64,000 nucleotides of DNA from Coriolopsis trogii (GCA_020543525.1 JAHYIO010000001.1:2976001-3040000), one strand, 5' to 3'; positions 35,601 through 47,378 are shown, counted from the first letter of the stretch. Numbers and translations: made by a program. Notes: generated by a model not told the origin, from the sequence alone.

Positions 35601-37363
35601 AAGGTGGGCTATTTGATTCATTAACCTGCGACAAATTGCTCATTATGACGATCAACCTGCAGTACTCGAACACTCTCCGTTTGGTCATGCCCGACGCTCG
35701 CCAGTTCCTCCTCCAAGCGCCGGACGAGAAGGAGATGAACGAGTGGATTGCGCGTATCAACTACGCCAGCGCGTTCAAGACGGCTGGTGTGCGTATGCGC
35801 TCGCTTGGGCTGTCCAGTAGGGACATCGAGCTCACTGGGATCGCCGCTGCTGCCTCTCACCTGAAGGACATCAAGCACAATTTGAGCCCTGGTCAGGCGT
35901 CTTCGCCTGTTATACGCACGTGGACTGGGCGTTCGTCGGAGGATCTCGATCTTCAGTCCCGCAGGACTATCGAATCGGAGCCGACGTTGCCATCGCGCCC
36001 TGGTCCCGACAACTCTCGTACGAGACATGGTTCGGTCGGCTCCGTAGGGTCGGATCCCACCACGCCTCCGATTGAGAACTCGTCCCGACTGTTCAAGGCG
36101 ACGTTCGACCAGGTCAAGACGGAGCTTGCGGAAGGCAATTGGCGGTCGTTGGACGAGATGAGCATCCGCTCCAGCCGAAAGCGCGCCTACAGCTTGGAGT
36201 CAGTGCTCGGCTCGCCGCCCCCCTTCGCGCCAGGGGGACACACTAGTGGAGATCGCAAGCCGCGTATGTCATCGCGACCTGAGATCATCAGGTCCAAGGT
36301 CGAGGACTTAAACGCCAAACTCTCGCTGGCGCGGACCCAGCTCGACACAGACATGCGCTTTGTCCGGAATTTGGCCGTCCTCACCCCCTTCCAGCGGGCG
36401 ACGCGCGACAGGCTGCAGGCGGCAGTGCAGAATGTGGCGAAGCGCGTGATGCAGGTCCGCCTCGACATCGAGAAGCTGGTCTGCTATCGGGATGTGCTCA
36501 CGGCTGACCTCGCTGCGGAGGAACGCGATTGGCAGCGGACGAAGAAGCTTGCGATGCAGGCTGCGACACGGAAGATTGCCATCCAACGCGAGGTTGAACG
36601 CGCGATTGAAGCCGAGGCTGAGGCTGAGCGCGTTCGGGAGGCGGAGGCGGAGGCGGAAGCTGAAGCTGAAGCTGAGCGCGAGCGCCTGCGTGAGCGGGAG
36701 CATCGACGGGAACATCTGCCCAAGTTGACCCTGTCTGCATACGTGGACCAGACGGAGCCCCCTGCAATGCCGAGTCCCGTTAGCATTCCTCGGTCGGCTG
36801 CTTCATCACGCTCTCGTTTCCAAGAGTCTTCTGCGGCGGAATCGTTCCATTCCGCGACGTCCAGTGGCTCGATGTGGCATCGACGCCAGCGAAGTGCTAC
36901 AGTAACGCATGGCTCCCCGACGACGACATTCGATTCATCGACCACGTCACCTGCTGGTGCAAGCCCTCTCGCATCGAACAGTTCGTTCCCGTCTCCCGAT
37001 TCGCCCGAGCGCCGCCGTGCCGTTCCTCTCGTGACGCAGCCGTCTATGGACAGCACGGCGAGCACGGAAGATGGCGGGCACGAGAAGTTCTACACCGCGC
37101 CTGAGATGCCCGAGGAGCAGGCGGAGGAGTGGAACAAGACGCGGGCGGCGAAGCGGGTGTCGCTCGTGAAGCTCCCTTCGGACCTACGCATCTCGATGCT
37201 GTTCGGGAAACACGCGCGGGAGGAGACGAGGACAACAAGTACCACTCCGGAGCTGCGCGAGGAGTCTGCTGCGTCGACACCCACCTCGGGCAGACGGCGG
37301 AGCATCGCCATGAGTGCCTACGATCGGGTCCCCGACGCGACGGTGTCGATGCTTGACATGTAG
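32664..37363 (+). CDS. Arf guanine-nucleotide exchange factor, Sec7-PH (EFA6/Yel1-like)
   Basis: Six exons (32664-34297, 34352-34548, 34600-34736, 34796-34999, 35061-35603, 35663-37363) give 1471 residues. Residues 1-520 are Ser/Pro/Thr-rich and disordered. The Sec7 domain (about 520-725) has FNFVGDPLDVAVRKLL, GLPRETQQIDRVIEAF (the Glu probably being the catalytic finger), ARYVQCNP and LIMLHTDAFNKSNKRKMTKA. A PH domain follows at about 808-940 (GGVWILKVTKVGLLLRK to DEKEMNEWIARIN). An Ala/Glu/Arg coiled coil lies at about 1205-1258. The spacing of Sec7, PH and coiled coil matches EFA6/PSD and yeast Yel1, GEFs for plasma-membrane Arf6/Arf3 in polarity and endocytosis. Membrane targeting by the PH domain is inferred. 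Confidence 0.9.
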
Positions 37364-38313
37364 GCATGTGTCAGCATCGGCGTACAGCTACAGGGTGCTG
37401 TAGTAGGATGCGATGCCGTATCGCCCTCGACTCCGGCTGAGGCTCAGGAAGATTGGATTGGGTTCCGTCAGGGAGGTGTATACATCTCTCGCCACTGACA
37501 TCGCATTTTTGGATTCTGGTCGGATCGCCGATTGCTCATTGGACCAATTGTTTGGACTGTCGCTCGCTACATATCATGTTGCATTCGTCCTGCATTTTCT
37601 AGCATGTTTGCATAGTACATTTATAGATTCATCCATCTGGTCATCCGTTCTTGCACTGGTCGAAGATGTGGCCGCATCAGGATAGTCATCGGATGTCTTG
37701 GAAGGTTCCCTGAGCCAACTGGTCACTCGTTCCGGGCTAGGTGTGTGTGCGCACTTGGTTCTCGCGCTTGAATTCCCGGAGCTAGCGGCCGCCGTCGCCC
37801 GCAATGCGCCAGGAAGGGGAGAGGCGTGGGTAGGTCGAGGGCCAGCAGGGCGGATAAGGGCATGGCGGCGGTCGGCGCGCGCGAATCAGGGGGGAGAGCC
37901 CGAGCGCGTGGAGGGTGCCTTCCTAATGGGGCGATGTAGGATGGGGGGATCTGAGGATTGGATCTGTCGCGTATCCATGGCCGCGTCCTGAGTTGTTTGC
38001 CGCAGACGCGTCTTGACACGAGTCCCTCTCTCCCGGTCAATACAACCATGGCCCCCAGCGTATGTCGCTTTTCTTGCCCTTTCTTCTTTCCTGCGCCCGT
38101 TCTCCTACGGTGGCCTGACCCCATGTCCCCTTCCTCCACGGTCTTCTGCTGAACGCTCTGTCTGCTCTTGGTTTTGGTCTGCATTCTTTCTCTCTCCATT
38201 CGCATGTACAGTCGGTCAACAAGCTTCTGAGACACCCCATCTGCCTACATCAAGCATTTGCCGCCACCACCGTTCATTACTCCTGCCCTCTGCCGTCGTC
38301 AAAAGCCCCCATC
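37364..38313. other. Intergenic, including promoter of the next gene
   Basis: This 0.95-kb interval has no gene I can support. An ATG at 38,049 opens a very short frame (MAPS) followed by a donor-like GTATGT, so a small 5' exon of the next gene is possible. A pyrimidine-rich stretch at about 38,070-38,100 fits a promoter or intron. Confidence 0.35.
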
Positions 38314-40937
38314 ATGCTCCAATCCAACCCGAATCGCAAGAGCTTCTCGCTCAGCCTCAGCATTCCGCTCTCCAGATCCTCTATCACGACACGTCCCTCA
38401 AAGGACTTCGGGCTGTCCAAAAGGTCCCCGAATGCGCCCACCAGCTTCTCCCTGGCCAGCACACCTGTCTCGGCCAGCTCGTTCAAGGGTGAACAGCCAC
38501 TTCTCCCCGTCTCTCTCACAGACAGCCTTGATCCCAGCGAGAAGATGAAGCTGCTGCGGAAGACACGGAAACTGAGCCGCATCCTCGGAGAAGTCCCCAT
38601 CCCCGTGTCTATGGAAGATGCGACCGACCTACGCCTCGCGGGTCTCGTCGAAGAACCCTCCTCTTCCTCGTCATCTGCGTCCGCGACTTCTTCCCCAGGG
38701 ACATTTCCGGTCGCAATCGAACCTCTGACGAGGAGCGCCAGTGTGATTGCGACCAAGTCAAATCACCAGCGAGAGATCCACCGCGCTCGCTCACTCGCCT
38801 GCCTCCGCCCTTCACTCTCCCTCTCCGCCACGGGCCTCACACGCCCGTTCGCATACTCGCGAAAGGTTGACCATCCGCCACCGCTACCTCCCTCACCCGT
38901 GTCACCCGTGAGCCCGTCCTCACGTTCGGCGGAAACCGTCGTCGGTTCGCGTCGCAACTCTGTCATCTCCGCCAGGTCGAGAGTGGACTCCACCGCGTCC
39001 TCCATCTTCTTCGAGCGCACCCCGGAGCAAGTCCAACGGGCTCGCGCCGCGAAGCTCTCACGTCAGCTGGGCGACAACGTCCCGCCAGAAGTGCTCCTCC
39101 GCGCGTCCTCCCCTGTCATGCGCTCGCCGCCCGCGTCGCCGTCGATTATGTCCTTCACGGAAGCGTCAATGGGCCTCCAGGATCGCCCGTCCTCGCCTGA
39201 TAGGCGTACCCCGTCTGTCAAGCGTGGCACCGCGTCGGAACGCTCACACAGACGACGCTTGAGTTTGGACGTCAAATCATTCGTGCGCGGGGACTCGAGT
39301 GTCGACATCCCTCTGCTCCCGGATGCTGTAAAACACCGGGTGCTGCTGAAGAAAAGCGGTTCTTTGGGGAGGGCCAGCCGGCCGAACACCGCCGGGGCGA
39401 TGGATTCGACAAGACGAGCGGCCTTCCCTGCGGTCGATTCTGACGCAGATTCGGACCTCGACGATGACATTCTTGCGGGCGCGCTCACGGTGGAGAAACG
39501 GCGCACACTGAACGTCCGACGAGCGCGAAAGATGGCACAGGTGAGCGTCACGTTTCAGTATGCGCGTGTTTGCATCTGTGTGGGCTCGATCTGCGGTCGC
39601 TGATCCAATTGTGGTAGATGTTTGGCAGTGAGCCTCCCCCGGCGCTGTTCCAGATAACGAACCTCCCTTCCTCAGAAGCGCCAGAAGACGTTGCGGACGA
39701 TGCGCTCTCCGTTGCTCTGCAGATTCAGGATGGGAGGAGCGATTCGCGCCTGACGTTCGTTTCTGTGGCCGCGAGTGCGCCCCCATCGCCAGCAGGCCAT
39801 GAACTCGAAGGACGGCGCGACAGCCATGAATCAACGGAGGAGAACCTTTCTCCCCTGGTCTTTGCAGATCCTGTGTCACAACCGCCATCGGTGGCGCAAA
39901 CACCCATGCGTGGCAGTCCGCTTCCAGACGACGACGAGTCTGAGCTTTTAGCTTACATGAACCCCAGTCAGCCCTCGCTGGTAGCAAAGTCTACGCACTC
40001 GGGTTCCTCGCTCACATCCCCCAGCCAGCGTTCCCTGTCGAGTCCCTCGGCGTCCTCAGTATCATTTGCACAGCCTCGGACACACTCGCAGACATCACAC
40101 GGTCCCTTCCGCGCGCCCACTCCCCTCCTGCGACGCCCCAGCCCGCCCCCGTTCGCCGACTTCTTCCGCAGGGGCTCGTCGTCCGCCCCGACCTCCCCTC
40201 CCTCAGCGACCACCCCGCTCTACCCGTCATCGCCGATCTCCGGCCCGCCATCAGCGTCGGCCGAGTCGAGCGCGTACGACCCCGCCTTCCGCACGCGCCG
40301 CATCCGCGCCGCGAAGCTCTCCCGCTTCTTCGGCGTCGGCCTGCAGGACATCACGCCCGTCCTCGCGCACGCCGACTCGGTCTCTTCTCTCCCCTCCTCC
40401 CTCCCTCCCGCTCCCGCCCCAGCGCCGCCCGTGAGCGTGAAGCAAGTGTACCCCGTGCCGCCAGTGCCGCCAGTGCCGCCTCTACCGCCCCTGCACGTGT
40501 ACACGTATCAGCACACGGAGTCGACAGGCTCCGTCGCCGACGTACCCGTCTCGCCCACGTCTACGTCCAGACGGCCGTCCGCGAGTTCGGAGGAGCACCG
40601 CTCTAGCGCCCGTGTCCGACGCAAGAGCACCACGAGCCGACGGAGCCAGAGCGCGACACGGCCGGCACGCACGACGTCGCAGTCTGAGACATCGCGCATG
40701 GAGGAGCTTGCTGAGGGAGGAGAGGTCGCGCCGCTGCCGCCGCTCAAGGACAATAGGAACCGGTCGAACAGCCAGCCGGAGGGGATGCCGTTGCAGAACC
40801 ACGGCCGGACGTACTCGACGACGGTTGAAGTCGCAGCTGAGTCGAAGGGGAAGTACTTCTTCCTCGAGGGCCGGCGGGGGAAGACGAAGGAGCTCGAGAT
40901 GCACGCCGCCATCAAGCAACTGCGCAAGATGAAGTAA
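38314..40937 (+). CDS. Disordered Ser/Pro-rich protein with four short basic repeats
   Basis: Two exons (38314-39540, 39618-40937) give 848 residues. I do not recognise the whole protein. It is low-complexity (Ser, Pro, Arg) except for four copies of a short motif of the form R-x-x-K-(L/M)-x-(R/Q)-(x)-(L/F)-G followed by Pro: RKTRKLSRILGEVPIP (82-97), RARAAKLSRQLGDNVPPEVL (242-261), RRARKMAQ-MFGSEPPPALF (402-420, spanning the intron) and RIRAAKLSRFFGVGLQDITP (about 637-656). Other fungal proteins carry similar KL-x-RFLG elements, but their function is unknown to me. The C-terminus is basic (GKYFFLEGRRGKTKELEMHA). Probably a scaffold or regulatory protein; this is only inference. Confidence 0.7.
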
Positions 40938-41374
40938 TGTTTTGTACCCTTCACGTTCAACTGATCGAATATTTGTCGCATTCTGGAGTTTCTTGCATCA
41001 TTGTCGTTATACTACATTACACGCATTACATGCATCCACCACTACAACCTTACGAGTATCCATTTCATGATATCAATGTCGTCGGTCAGACGTATGATGC
41101 TTTTATTTCACACAAACATCGTTAACATATAGCCCTTCCATCTCCTGCTTCCATTCGTGTCCAGTAGCTATCCGCATGTCGCTATGAGCACGTGCGTGAG
41201 GAGACCAACTGTAATCATCGGACGTGCGATCCATTGGGATGGTAATCTAAGTAACCTTGATCAAGTATATCACCTATAGAATCGCCCGAGCGAAGTTGGT
41301 GCAACTATTTCATGCTGTATCCGAATTCGAGTTCGCCAATGTTATTACACAACGTACAAGGCGCAATGATACAA
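40938..41374. other. Convergent 3' intergenic region
   Basis: AT-richer DNA lies between the convergent ends of the repeat-motif gene and the Con-6-like gene. It presumably contains both terminators. No coding signal was seen. Confidence 0.35.
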
Positions 41375-41777
41375 TTACAAGTCTTCCCCCATCTCCTCCA
41401 AAACTTGCTTGGAGTGTTGCTTCGCCTCTTCAGAATTGTTGTCATTGGCGAGTGCGGACTGTGGCCCGGCATGAGCAACGCCCAATGTTTGAAATCACAA
41501 AATACCTTATGACCACGTTCGACTTGTGCAGCGTGAGCTTCGGCGCTGTTGGCCTCTCCACTATCCACCATCTTGTCGAGACGGCGCTGCGCATCAGCGC
41601 GAGCCTCCTCAGAGTTGTTCTGGTTGGAGACTGCGGCCTCTGTGCGAAGTTAATATTGCACAATGGAAACCCCTGAGGAGGCGTCTTACTCAGACCACGC
41701 GCGACCTGCGTATGAATCGATGAGTTTGCCGGAACGCGAATGACACAACGACGTACGTTTCCAGGGTTGCCAGGCAT
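41375..41777 (-). CDS. Conidiation-specific protein 6 (Con-6) family, copy A
   Basis: Four exons (41777-41757, 41705-41690, 41639-41506, 41458-41375) give 84 residues. The protein holds two Con-6 repeats: ARGLKAAVSNQNNSEEARA and HKSALANDNNSEEAKQHSKQ. Con-6 proteins are small, hydrophilic and abundant in fungal spores and stressed cells; their molecular role is unknown. Intron phases (0, 1, 0) are the same as in the copy at 45 kb. A TATATAAA box lies about 95 bp upstream. Expression during sporulation or stress is inferred from the family. Confidence 0.88.
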
Positions 41778-41869
41778 GGTGAATGCGATAAATCGTAAAG
41801 TTGAGTAGACGAAGATAGTACGAACGATGGAAAAGAGATGATGCTGTTGGAAATGGGCTCGACAGAGGG

Positions 41870-41877
41870 TTTATATA
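41870..41877 (-). promoter_or_regulatory. TATA box of Con-6 copy A
   Basis: TATATAAA on the minus strand lies 93-100 bp upstream of the start codon. The other Con-6 gene has TATAAAA at nearly the same distance, which supports both as true core promoters. Confidence 0.6.
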
Positions 41878-42981
41878 GGCAGAAAGAGCTCACTATGGGC
41901 TGGAAATCGAGGTCTCACCCGCGTCCGACGTCATTTCACTGCGAGACCTGCCATAACGAGGAATGCGTTCGCCAGATTGGGAAAGCCCGTACGGGATGAC
42001 GGTGACGTCAGAGAATCGCAAGTGACGAAGAGCGTGGAATGGCGCCCTTCCCGATTCGGATACGTGTTGGGCATGTGTTGAGCTTGGGTGGGCTTGTTCT
42101 CTCTACGCTCTCTCCCTGTCGGCCGTCTACGACATGGCTGCACGTGCGCGCCTTTTCTCGCTCGTGGGACAGATGTGATGTGATGTCCTTGTCTTGTCAA
42201 TGTGATACTCAGCACTCGACGTCGCATCCGATGGTGGCGGCGATGCGACAGCTCGCACCGTCGTCCGCTTCCACCAGTCATCACCCTTGCTAATGGCGCA
42301 GGATACCCTCCTCCCGTGCAAATCGACTGTAATCACTCGGTACGCAGGTCGGTACAATACGTCCTCGAGCAGGCAGAACGCAGTCGTGATCTCACCTCTC
42401 AAAGATGTCCGATGTCAACGCTGTCTGAGGTGATCGCTTCCAGTACAGCAGTCGTGGGCTCTAGGTGACTAAGTGCGTCCTGTGGTAGCCCCTCAATGAA
42501 GCTGATCTTTGGTATCTGCGGTGCTTGAACGGCAAGCACTCCTTTTCTGAGGCCAAATGACAAGGGCGGGGGAACGAGGCTGTCAGTTGCTACAGCTGCT
42601 AACCGCATATGTCGAGCGTAATTCAAGTTCATGACATCGGCTCTGGGCTCGATTGACAGGAGGCCAGATGGGGCAGACTAGCGCTCCCAGCCTTGTTCCA
42701 GGACAGCTCGTATATTGCCTCCACATTGCATGGGCTGTGTCCGGCCAGCCTTGGCTCCTGCGACCACGGACCGAATCGTGTGTCGTCTACTCGCCATGTT
42801 CCGTCCTAGCGCTGCCCTCGCGACAGCGTTATATACGTGACCCGGGCTCTCGTATCCCTGGGCTTTCTTCCCTTCCCTGCTGTCTCCCCAGGTGCGCCAT
42901 CACACTCCCGGAATCAGAACGTTGACAAAAGTCCTCTTCTTTAGTGCTCTCCCAGATCAGCAGCTCCAACTCATAATCCCC
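41878..42981. other. Intergenic region
   Basis: About 1.1 kb between divergent genes. I see no gene with consistent coding features. It should contain upstream elements of Con-6 copy A and the promoter of the membrane-protein gene. Confidence 0.35.
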
Positions 42982-43930
42982 ATGTCCTGGCTATCCATCG
43001 TCCGCATTGTTGCCCTCGGTATGCCCCTCACCGACATGACATATTTAACCGATTTTAGAACTAACATCGCTCCCCAGCCTGGGCTTGCGCGTGCAGTATC
43101 GTCCTCCTCGGGATTGGCGCCCATGCCCTCTCTGCAGTTGGTGACCTACGTCTTCCCACCTTCGCGTGGGCAGGCCTCGCAGTCGCCACCGCCGTTTTCG
43201 GGTTGTTGACTCTACCTGCCATGTACGTCCTCCGCTCGAACCCAACTCTTATCAACTCATCCGGACGTGTCTCAGGCTCGTCATCGACTTTTTGAGAAAG
43301 GGCGCATTCACCTCCATGATCGTCGTCGAGCTCGCATGGTTCGGTGCGTCTCTCTCCTCGCGACAGTGCCCCTCGTCCGCTGACATCTGGGTCCTCCACA
43401 GGCTTCCTCGGCGTCCTCTTCCTGGCCACAGGCGGGGCCGCCGCCGCCAACGCTTCCGACTTCTGGGTCCAATGTGATCTCTGGACACCCGCATCGGCGC
43501 GCACAGTGTGCAAAGAAGTTTCGGCCGCCGCCGCCTTTGGCTTCCTCGGTTGGCTTTCGCGTGAGTACCCGCTTTCTCTGCTCCGCACACGCCGCCCATG
43601 TGAATGAAAGCTCACCGGTCCCCGCACGCAGTCTGGATATACGCCGGCACCCTGCTCGTCGTGCTCATCATCCAAGCGAACCGCGGAAACTACATCTGGC
43701 AGCAGTCCGTCAAGGAGGCCAACTTCCACGGCGGCGCGAAGAGCACCATCCCGCCTGTTGGTGTGACCGCCCAAGGCCAGTTCCCGGAACCGAAGTCACA
43801 CGAGACAGCGGCGTTGCACCCCGCCGGCCAGATGCCTTACGGGTACCCTCCTGCTTCGGGGGGTCCCGGAGTGTCGCCTCAGCTCACGGGATACAGCCAG
43901 TCTACGACCCCCGGATATCCGCAAGTATGA
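42982..43930 (+). CDS. Four-helix MARVEL-like membrane protein
   Basis: Five exons (42982-43018, 43078-43222, 43276-43343, 43402-43560, 43632-43930) give 235 residues. Four hydrophobic segments are visible: IVRIVALAWACSIVLLGIG, FAWAGLAVATAVFGLLTLP, SMIVVELAWFGFLGVLFLAT and FLGWLSLWIYAGTLLVVLII. The extracellular-like loop between helices 3 and 4 holds two cysteines (VQCDLWTPASARTVCKE). A Pro/Gly-rich cytosolic tail of about 70 residues ends in GYPQV. This is the fungal MARVEL-like arrangement found in plasma-membrane or endosomal proteins. The exact role is unknown. The third intron splits the third helix. Confidence 0.8.
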
Positions 43931-44973
43931 GCAACACTTTGCTTGCCCGCCGCGCGGCAGAGGGCCAATCTCTGTACACCGGAGGCAACTGTCATGTTCT
44001 CTTGTCACATCTATCAACGACCTACGCGCCTCTATGCATGACGTCCGTGTATTGCTCTGCACGTTGTAACCGTAAGATAATGCCGGGGATGTAATGGCCA
44101 TGGAACGCTATTTATCTGATACCACATTCCCCTCCTGTCGCGAACGGCCCTATGGCTCATCCCGCTGTATGAACGTTTCCATCGTCACCACAAATCTCAT
44201 GCATCCTAATTGTAAACCTGGAGGCAACCTATGGCAACGTGAAAAAGGCAACATGATTTGGCCCCCTCTACCAGACATGGACCCTTCAAGAGGCACAACC
44301 GCAACCAGCCGCGGAGTCCCTACAGGCAAGCAAAGTCTCCTGGTGTTTGGCACGACGATCATGAACCCTCTATTGCGTCAGCCAGCACTGACAGGACACA
44401 TCTATAACTTCGCCAGAAGCAGTCGCGGCGCAGCCCGCTTCGCCGCATGGTCATGCAACCCAACTCTGGATGTATATATCCACCTCGCCGCTCCTCGAGT
44501 CTACCTAATCATTATATGTCCTGCACCTTGCCCCACCAAATATCAACCCGTCATCGAAGCTGAAAAGGTCCACGAAGGTGGCAAGGGACGAAGGAGCGGC
44601 GTCCGCCGCTTCCAAACTTCGATTTTCGCGAGACCGCCTCATCAGTCTACGCGATTGGTGCGCGACCAGCAGGTAGGCGTGGCCGACGGCCAAATGACCA
44701 GTGACCAAGGCGTGCGTGGACATGGGTCATCATGCAATGCCCCACCGCAATAATTGCATGATTCATGAACCACAGCCTTTTGGGCCCTCTGACGGAACGG
44801 TGACATCAACACGACGTAGTCTGGTGCGAAGACAACCGACATTCTGGACGTTCTGCGGGTGGCCGCTATGAACATCTATAAAAGCCTCGTCCAGTCTACT
44901 TTCGACCCTCTCAGCACACCTCTACACACTCCACAATAAACCTTGGTACTCACTACTCAAATCGAATTTTGTC
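43931..44973. other. Intergenic region upstream of Con-6 copy B
   Basis: About 1 kb with one long open frame (44,094-44,753) of ordinary, non-conserved composition that I regard as chance. The last 100 bp is a clear promoter with TATA box and a pyrimidine-rich start region. Confidence 0.4.
44877..44883 (+). promoter_or_regulatory. TATA box of Con-6 copy B
   Basis: TATAAAA lies 97 bp upstream of the start codon and is followed by a CT/CA-rich initiator-like stretch (CACACCTCTACACACTCC). This matches the arrangement in copy A. Confidence 0.65.
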
Positions 44974-45410
44974 ATGTCTAACCCCGGAAACGTACGTGCA
45001 GTGTCCTTCCGTTCTAGTCTTTGACACTATACTGATACGCTGTCCGTTCCTAGGTCGCTCGTGGTCTCAGTTAGTATACGCTATTCTTTCCGTCTCGTGA
45101 GGACACAACTCACCCGCGTGTTCGCTCGACAGAGGCCGCCATCTCCAACCCGAACAACTCTGAGGAGGCCAAGGAGCGCGCCCAGGAGCGCCTCCAGGAG
45201 ATGGAACAGTCCGGCGAGTTCAACACCAGGGCCGCTCACGAGGACAACATTGCCATCGGCCACAAGGTGAGCTCTCTTGCCGCTGTACCGTCGTCGAGTG
45301 CTTTCGCTGACGTTCGCTTGCACGCCCAGGCTGCACTCGCTAACCCCAACGTGTCCGAGGAGGCGAAGGAACACTCTGCTCAGGTACTCGACGACATGGG
45401 TCGCTTGTAG
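44974..45410 (+). CDS. Conidiation-specific protein 6 (Con-6) family, copy B
   Basis: Four exons (44974-44991, 45054-45069, 45133-45266, 45330-45410) give 82 residues. Two Con-6 repeats are present: ARGLKAAISNPNNSEEAKER and HKAALANPNVSEEAKEHSAQ. It shares the N-terminal NPGNVARGLKAA and all intron positions with copy A, 3.2 kb away in the opposite orientation. It is hydrophilic and without cysteine. Function at molecular level is unknown; family members are spore- or stress-induced. Confidence 0.9.
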
Positions 45411-45605
45411 AGTGCCAGACTCGCTCTATGAATTGCAACAATGTACGATCAGTCTAGTGTACTTATAATGCCAGTCGCGCTTTTTTGATGTATTGCATGG
45501 TGTCTTTGCATCCGTGGTGACGTCGTATACGCATATAGTTGGTCCCTCTGCACTCTCGGAAAAGTCATAGAAGAGTACAACAAGCAGAGGGGATGTCGCG
45601 GTGCA

Positions 45606-46364
45606 TTACCGGCGTAGCAGTATGAATACAGGGTCTCCAAGCACAATGTTTGTCATATGCCTGTGCGATCCTGTTAGAGACATCAAGAGCCCGCCAAAGG
45701 ATGCGTAGGCCGTCCTGTGCCCACGTGTCAGACTATGTTTGTGAGCGAGCCTGGTTAGGGGATAACTCACACTATTTCCGCCGATCCGCTGTCGAACCTG
45801 TACACCTGTGAACCAGGATGAGTCGTGTATGCCCACGAGAGTGCCAATAGCGGGCGAATGACGGGCGGGGGACCATAGCTGACGTCGCGCAGTGCAATCA
45901 AATGGAGTCGGGCGGGAAAACGAGAGACTCGGGGAGAGAAAGTCACGGCACTCACCTTCCCGTACATCACGTACTCATAGTCGTCGTCCAGCCCTCTCCG
46001 ACCCTTCGCGTCTGGCCGCCACACGTCCCTGTCCTTCTCCTCCTCCTCCCCAGCCCCGGCAGCGCCCTGTGGTACCCGGGATAGCGAGGACGCGAGCGCG
46101 AGCGCAAACGACTGGTCCTTCTGCAACGGAAAGAGCTCGACGTTATAGTCTAGCGTCAGCTCCATGTCGTAGTTTTTCGAGCGCGCATAGAGACGCGACA
46201 CTGCGCGTAGGCAGAGCGGAGCGGACAACGAAGACGGGTCAGTGATGAGCAGAGGGTCGAGAGCGGGGTGGGCACGCACCTCGGTCAAATTTCTTGCCCT
46301 CCTTGTCAATGTCGCTGATCGTGAAGATGTCATCGAAGAGAACGTTGGATGTATTTGAGGACAT
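45606..46364 (-). CDS. RPB8: RNA polymerases I, II and III subunit RPABC3 (Rpb8)
   Basis: Four exons (46364-46280, 46200-45956, 45805-45771, 45714-45606) give 157 residues (yeast Rpb8 is 146). Family blocks are NVLFDDIFTISDIDKEGKKF, MELTLDYNVELFPL, ALALASSL, YEYVMYGKVYRFD, and the C-terminal YASFGGLLMSLTG followed by VFILLRR. The fold is an OB-like beta barrel and the subunit is shared by all three nuclear polymerases. The insertion between strands (GEEEEKDRDVWRPDAKGRR) is charged and fungus-typical. The start was placed at MSSNTSN; an upstream in-frame Met at 46505 would add about 47 residues unlike the family. Confidence 0.92.
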
Positions 46365-46618
46365 GGCTGTTTTGTGTAGCGGCCGGGCGTTGACGAGGGT
46401 AGAGTGAAGCCTCCGGCCAAATGTGGCTGCAGGAAGTAGTTGGAGTAAGAGAACGAGTTGCGCGCTTACCCGCTCTGGAGTGTCTTGCTCACCCGAAAAG
46501 GGCAATCTTCCAGCCCACTAACACTTCAGGAGAATCGCAATCAAAGTTCTCATTTCTTACTTGCTAGTACAGTACGCGTACAGTGGACAGTAAACTTTAT
46601 ATCAACTTGCGTCTTCCA

Positions 46619-47191
46619 TCACCACCCGTGCGCGCCACGAACAGGCATGTCGAGACACATCCGGAGATGTTCTCGTGTCTCTCCCGCATTCCAAGGCGGC
46701 GGATCGGCACTGCTGAAGAACGGCTCGACACATGTCTTCGCGATCGACTTGAACAGGTCCTCGAGAATCCATGTGAGGCGAGGACCAGTTAACTCTATTG
46801 CGGGCTCGGAGTTCACCTCAAGGAGGTTGGCCTGCAGCTTCTGTCCGACCTTTTCCCACGGTATCCTGATAAGGGTCCTCTCTGATTGGTCATCGCATTT
46901 CCCTACCTTTCTCCAGACTATACTATTTCCTCGGGTAACCTAACCAGCTATCTATGATTGGCTGATATTATTTAGGACCAATACATTGACATCTAAACTT
47001 GGAGACGGCATCGGAATAGCGGGTAGCGGCATCTGAATAGATGGTAGCGGCATCTGAATGATGGGTAGCGGAATCTGAAAAGTGGGTAGCGGCATCTGAA
47101 TGTCGGAGGTGGCATCTAGATCGGAGGGACCGGCATCTGGCAGGTGACCATCACGTGGGGGTGGTCCGTGCGGTTGCGATACGAACTGCAC
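46619..47191 (-). CDS. Small unnamed protein with MPLPxxQ heptad repeats
   Basis: Two exons (47191-46991 and 46939-46619, 51-nt intron) give 173 residues. The first exon has five tandem 7-residue units of the form M-P-L-P-x-(I/F)-Q, encoded by 21-nt repeats at about 47,095-46,995. The second exon looks globular: WRKVGKCDDQSERTLIRIPW, VGQKLQANLLEVNSEPAIEL and WILEDLFKSIAKTCVEPFF. I do not recognise it. It could be a complete small gene or the surviving end of a larger one, since the globular part lacks a matching N-terminal domain. It lies directly before the transposase gene in opposite orientation, 187 bp away. Confidence 0.5.
46995..47095 (-). repeat. 21-nt tandem minisatellite, about five units
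   Basis: Units such as CAGATGCCGCTACCATCTAT recur in frame with a 21-nt period on the minus strand and encode MPLPxxQ. Variation is mostly at the two wobbling residues. Confidence 0.7.
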
Positions 47192-47378
47192 GGCCCCGTC
47201 GCGCCTCTCCCAACCCCCACCATCTTGAAGACATCCCTCTCCTTCCCATCGCTCCTCACACGTCGTTCGTTGTATTCTCTCCCTCTGTAGTATCGTAAGT
47301 CAGTCTCAACCGGTAGATGTAATCATAAGCTGTATACTTAATTTCACTTTCAAATGTGCAGACAAATTTGTCCGAAAC

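Noticed and set aside
44094..44753. A 219-codon plus-strand open frame between the membrane-protein gene and Con-6 copy B
   Set aside because: No conserved-looking blocks, mixed composition, no splice context, and it overlaps a clear promoter region. GC-rich fungal DNA often gives such chance frames.
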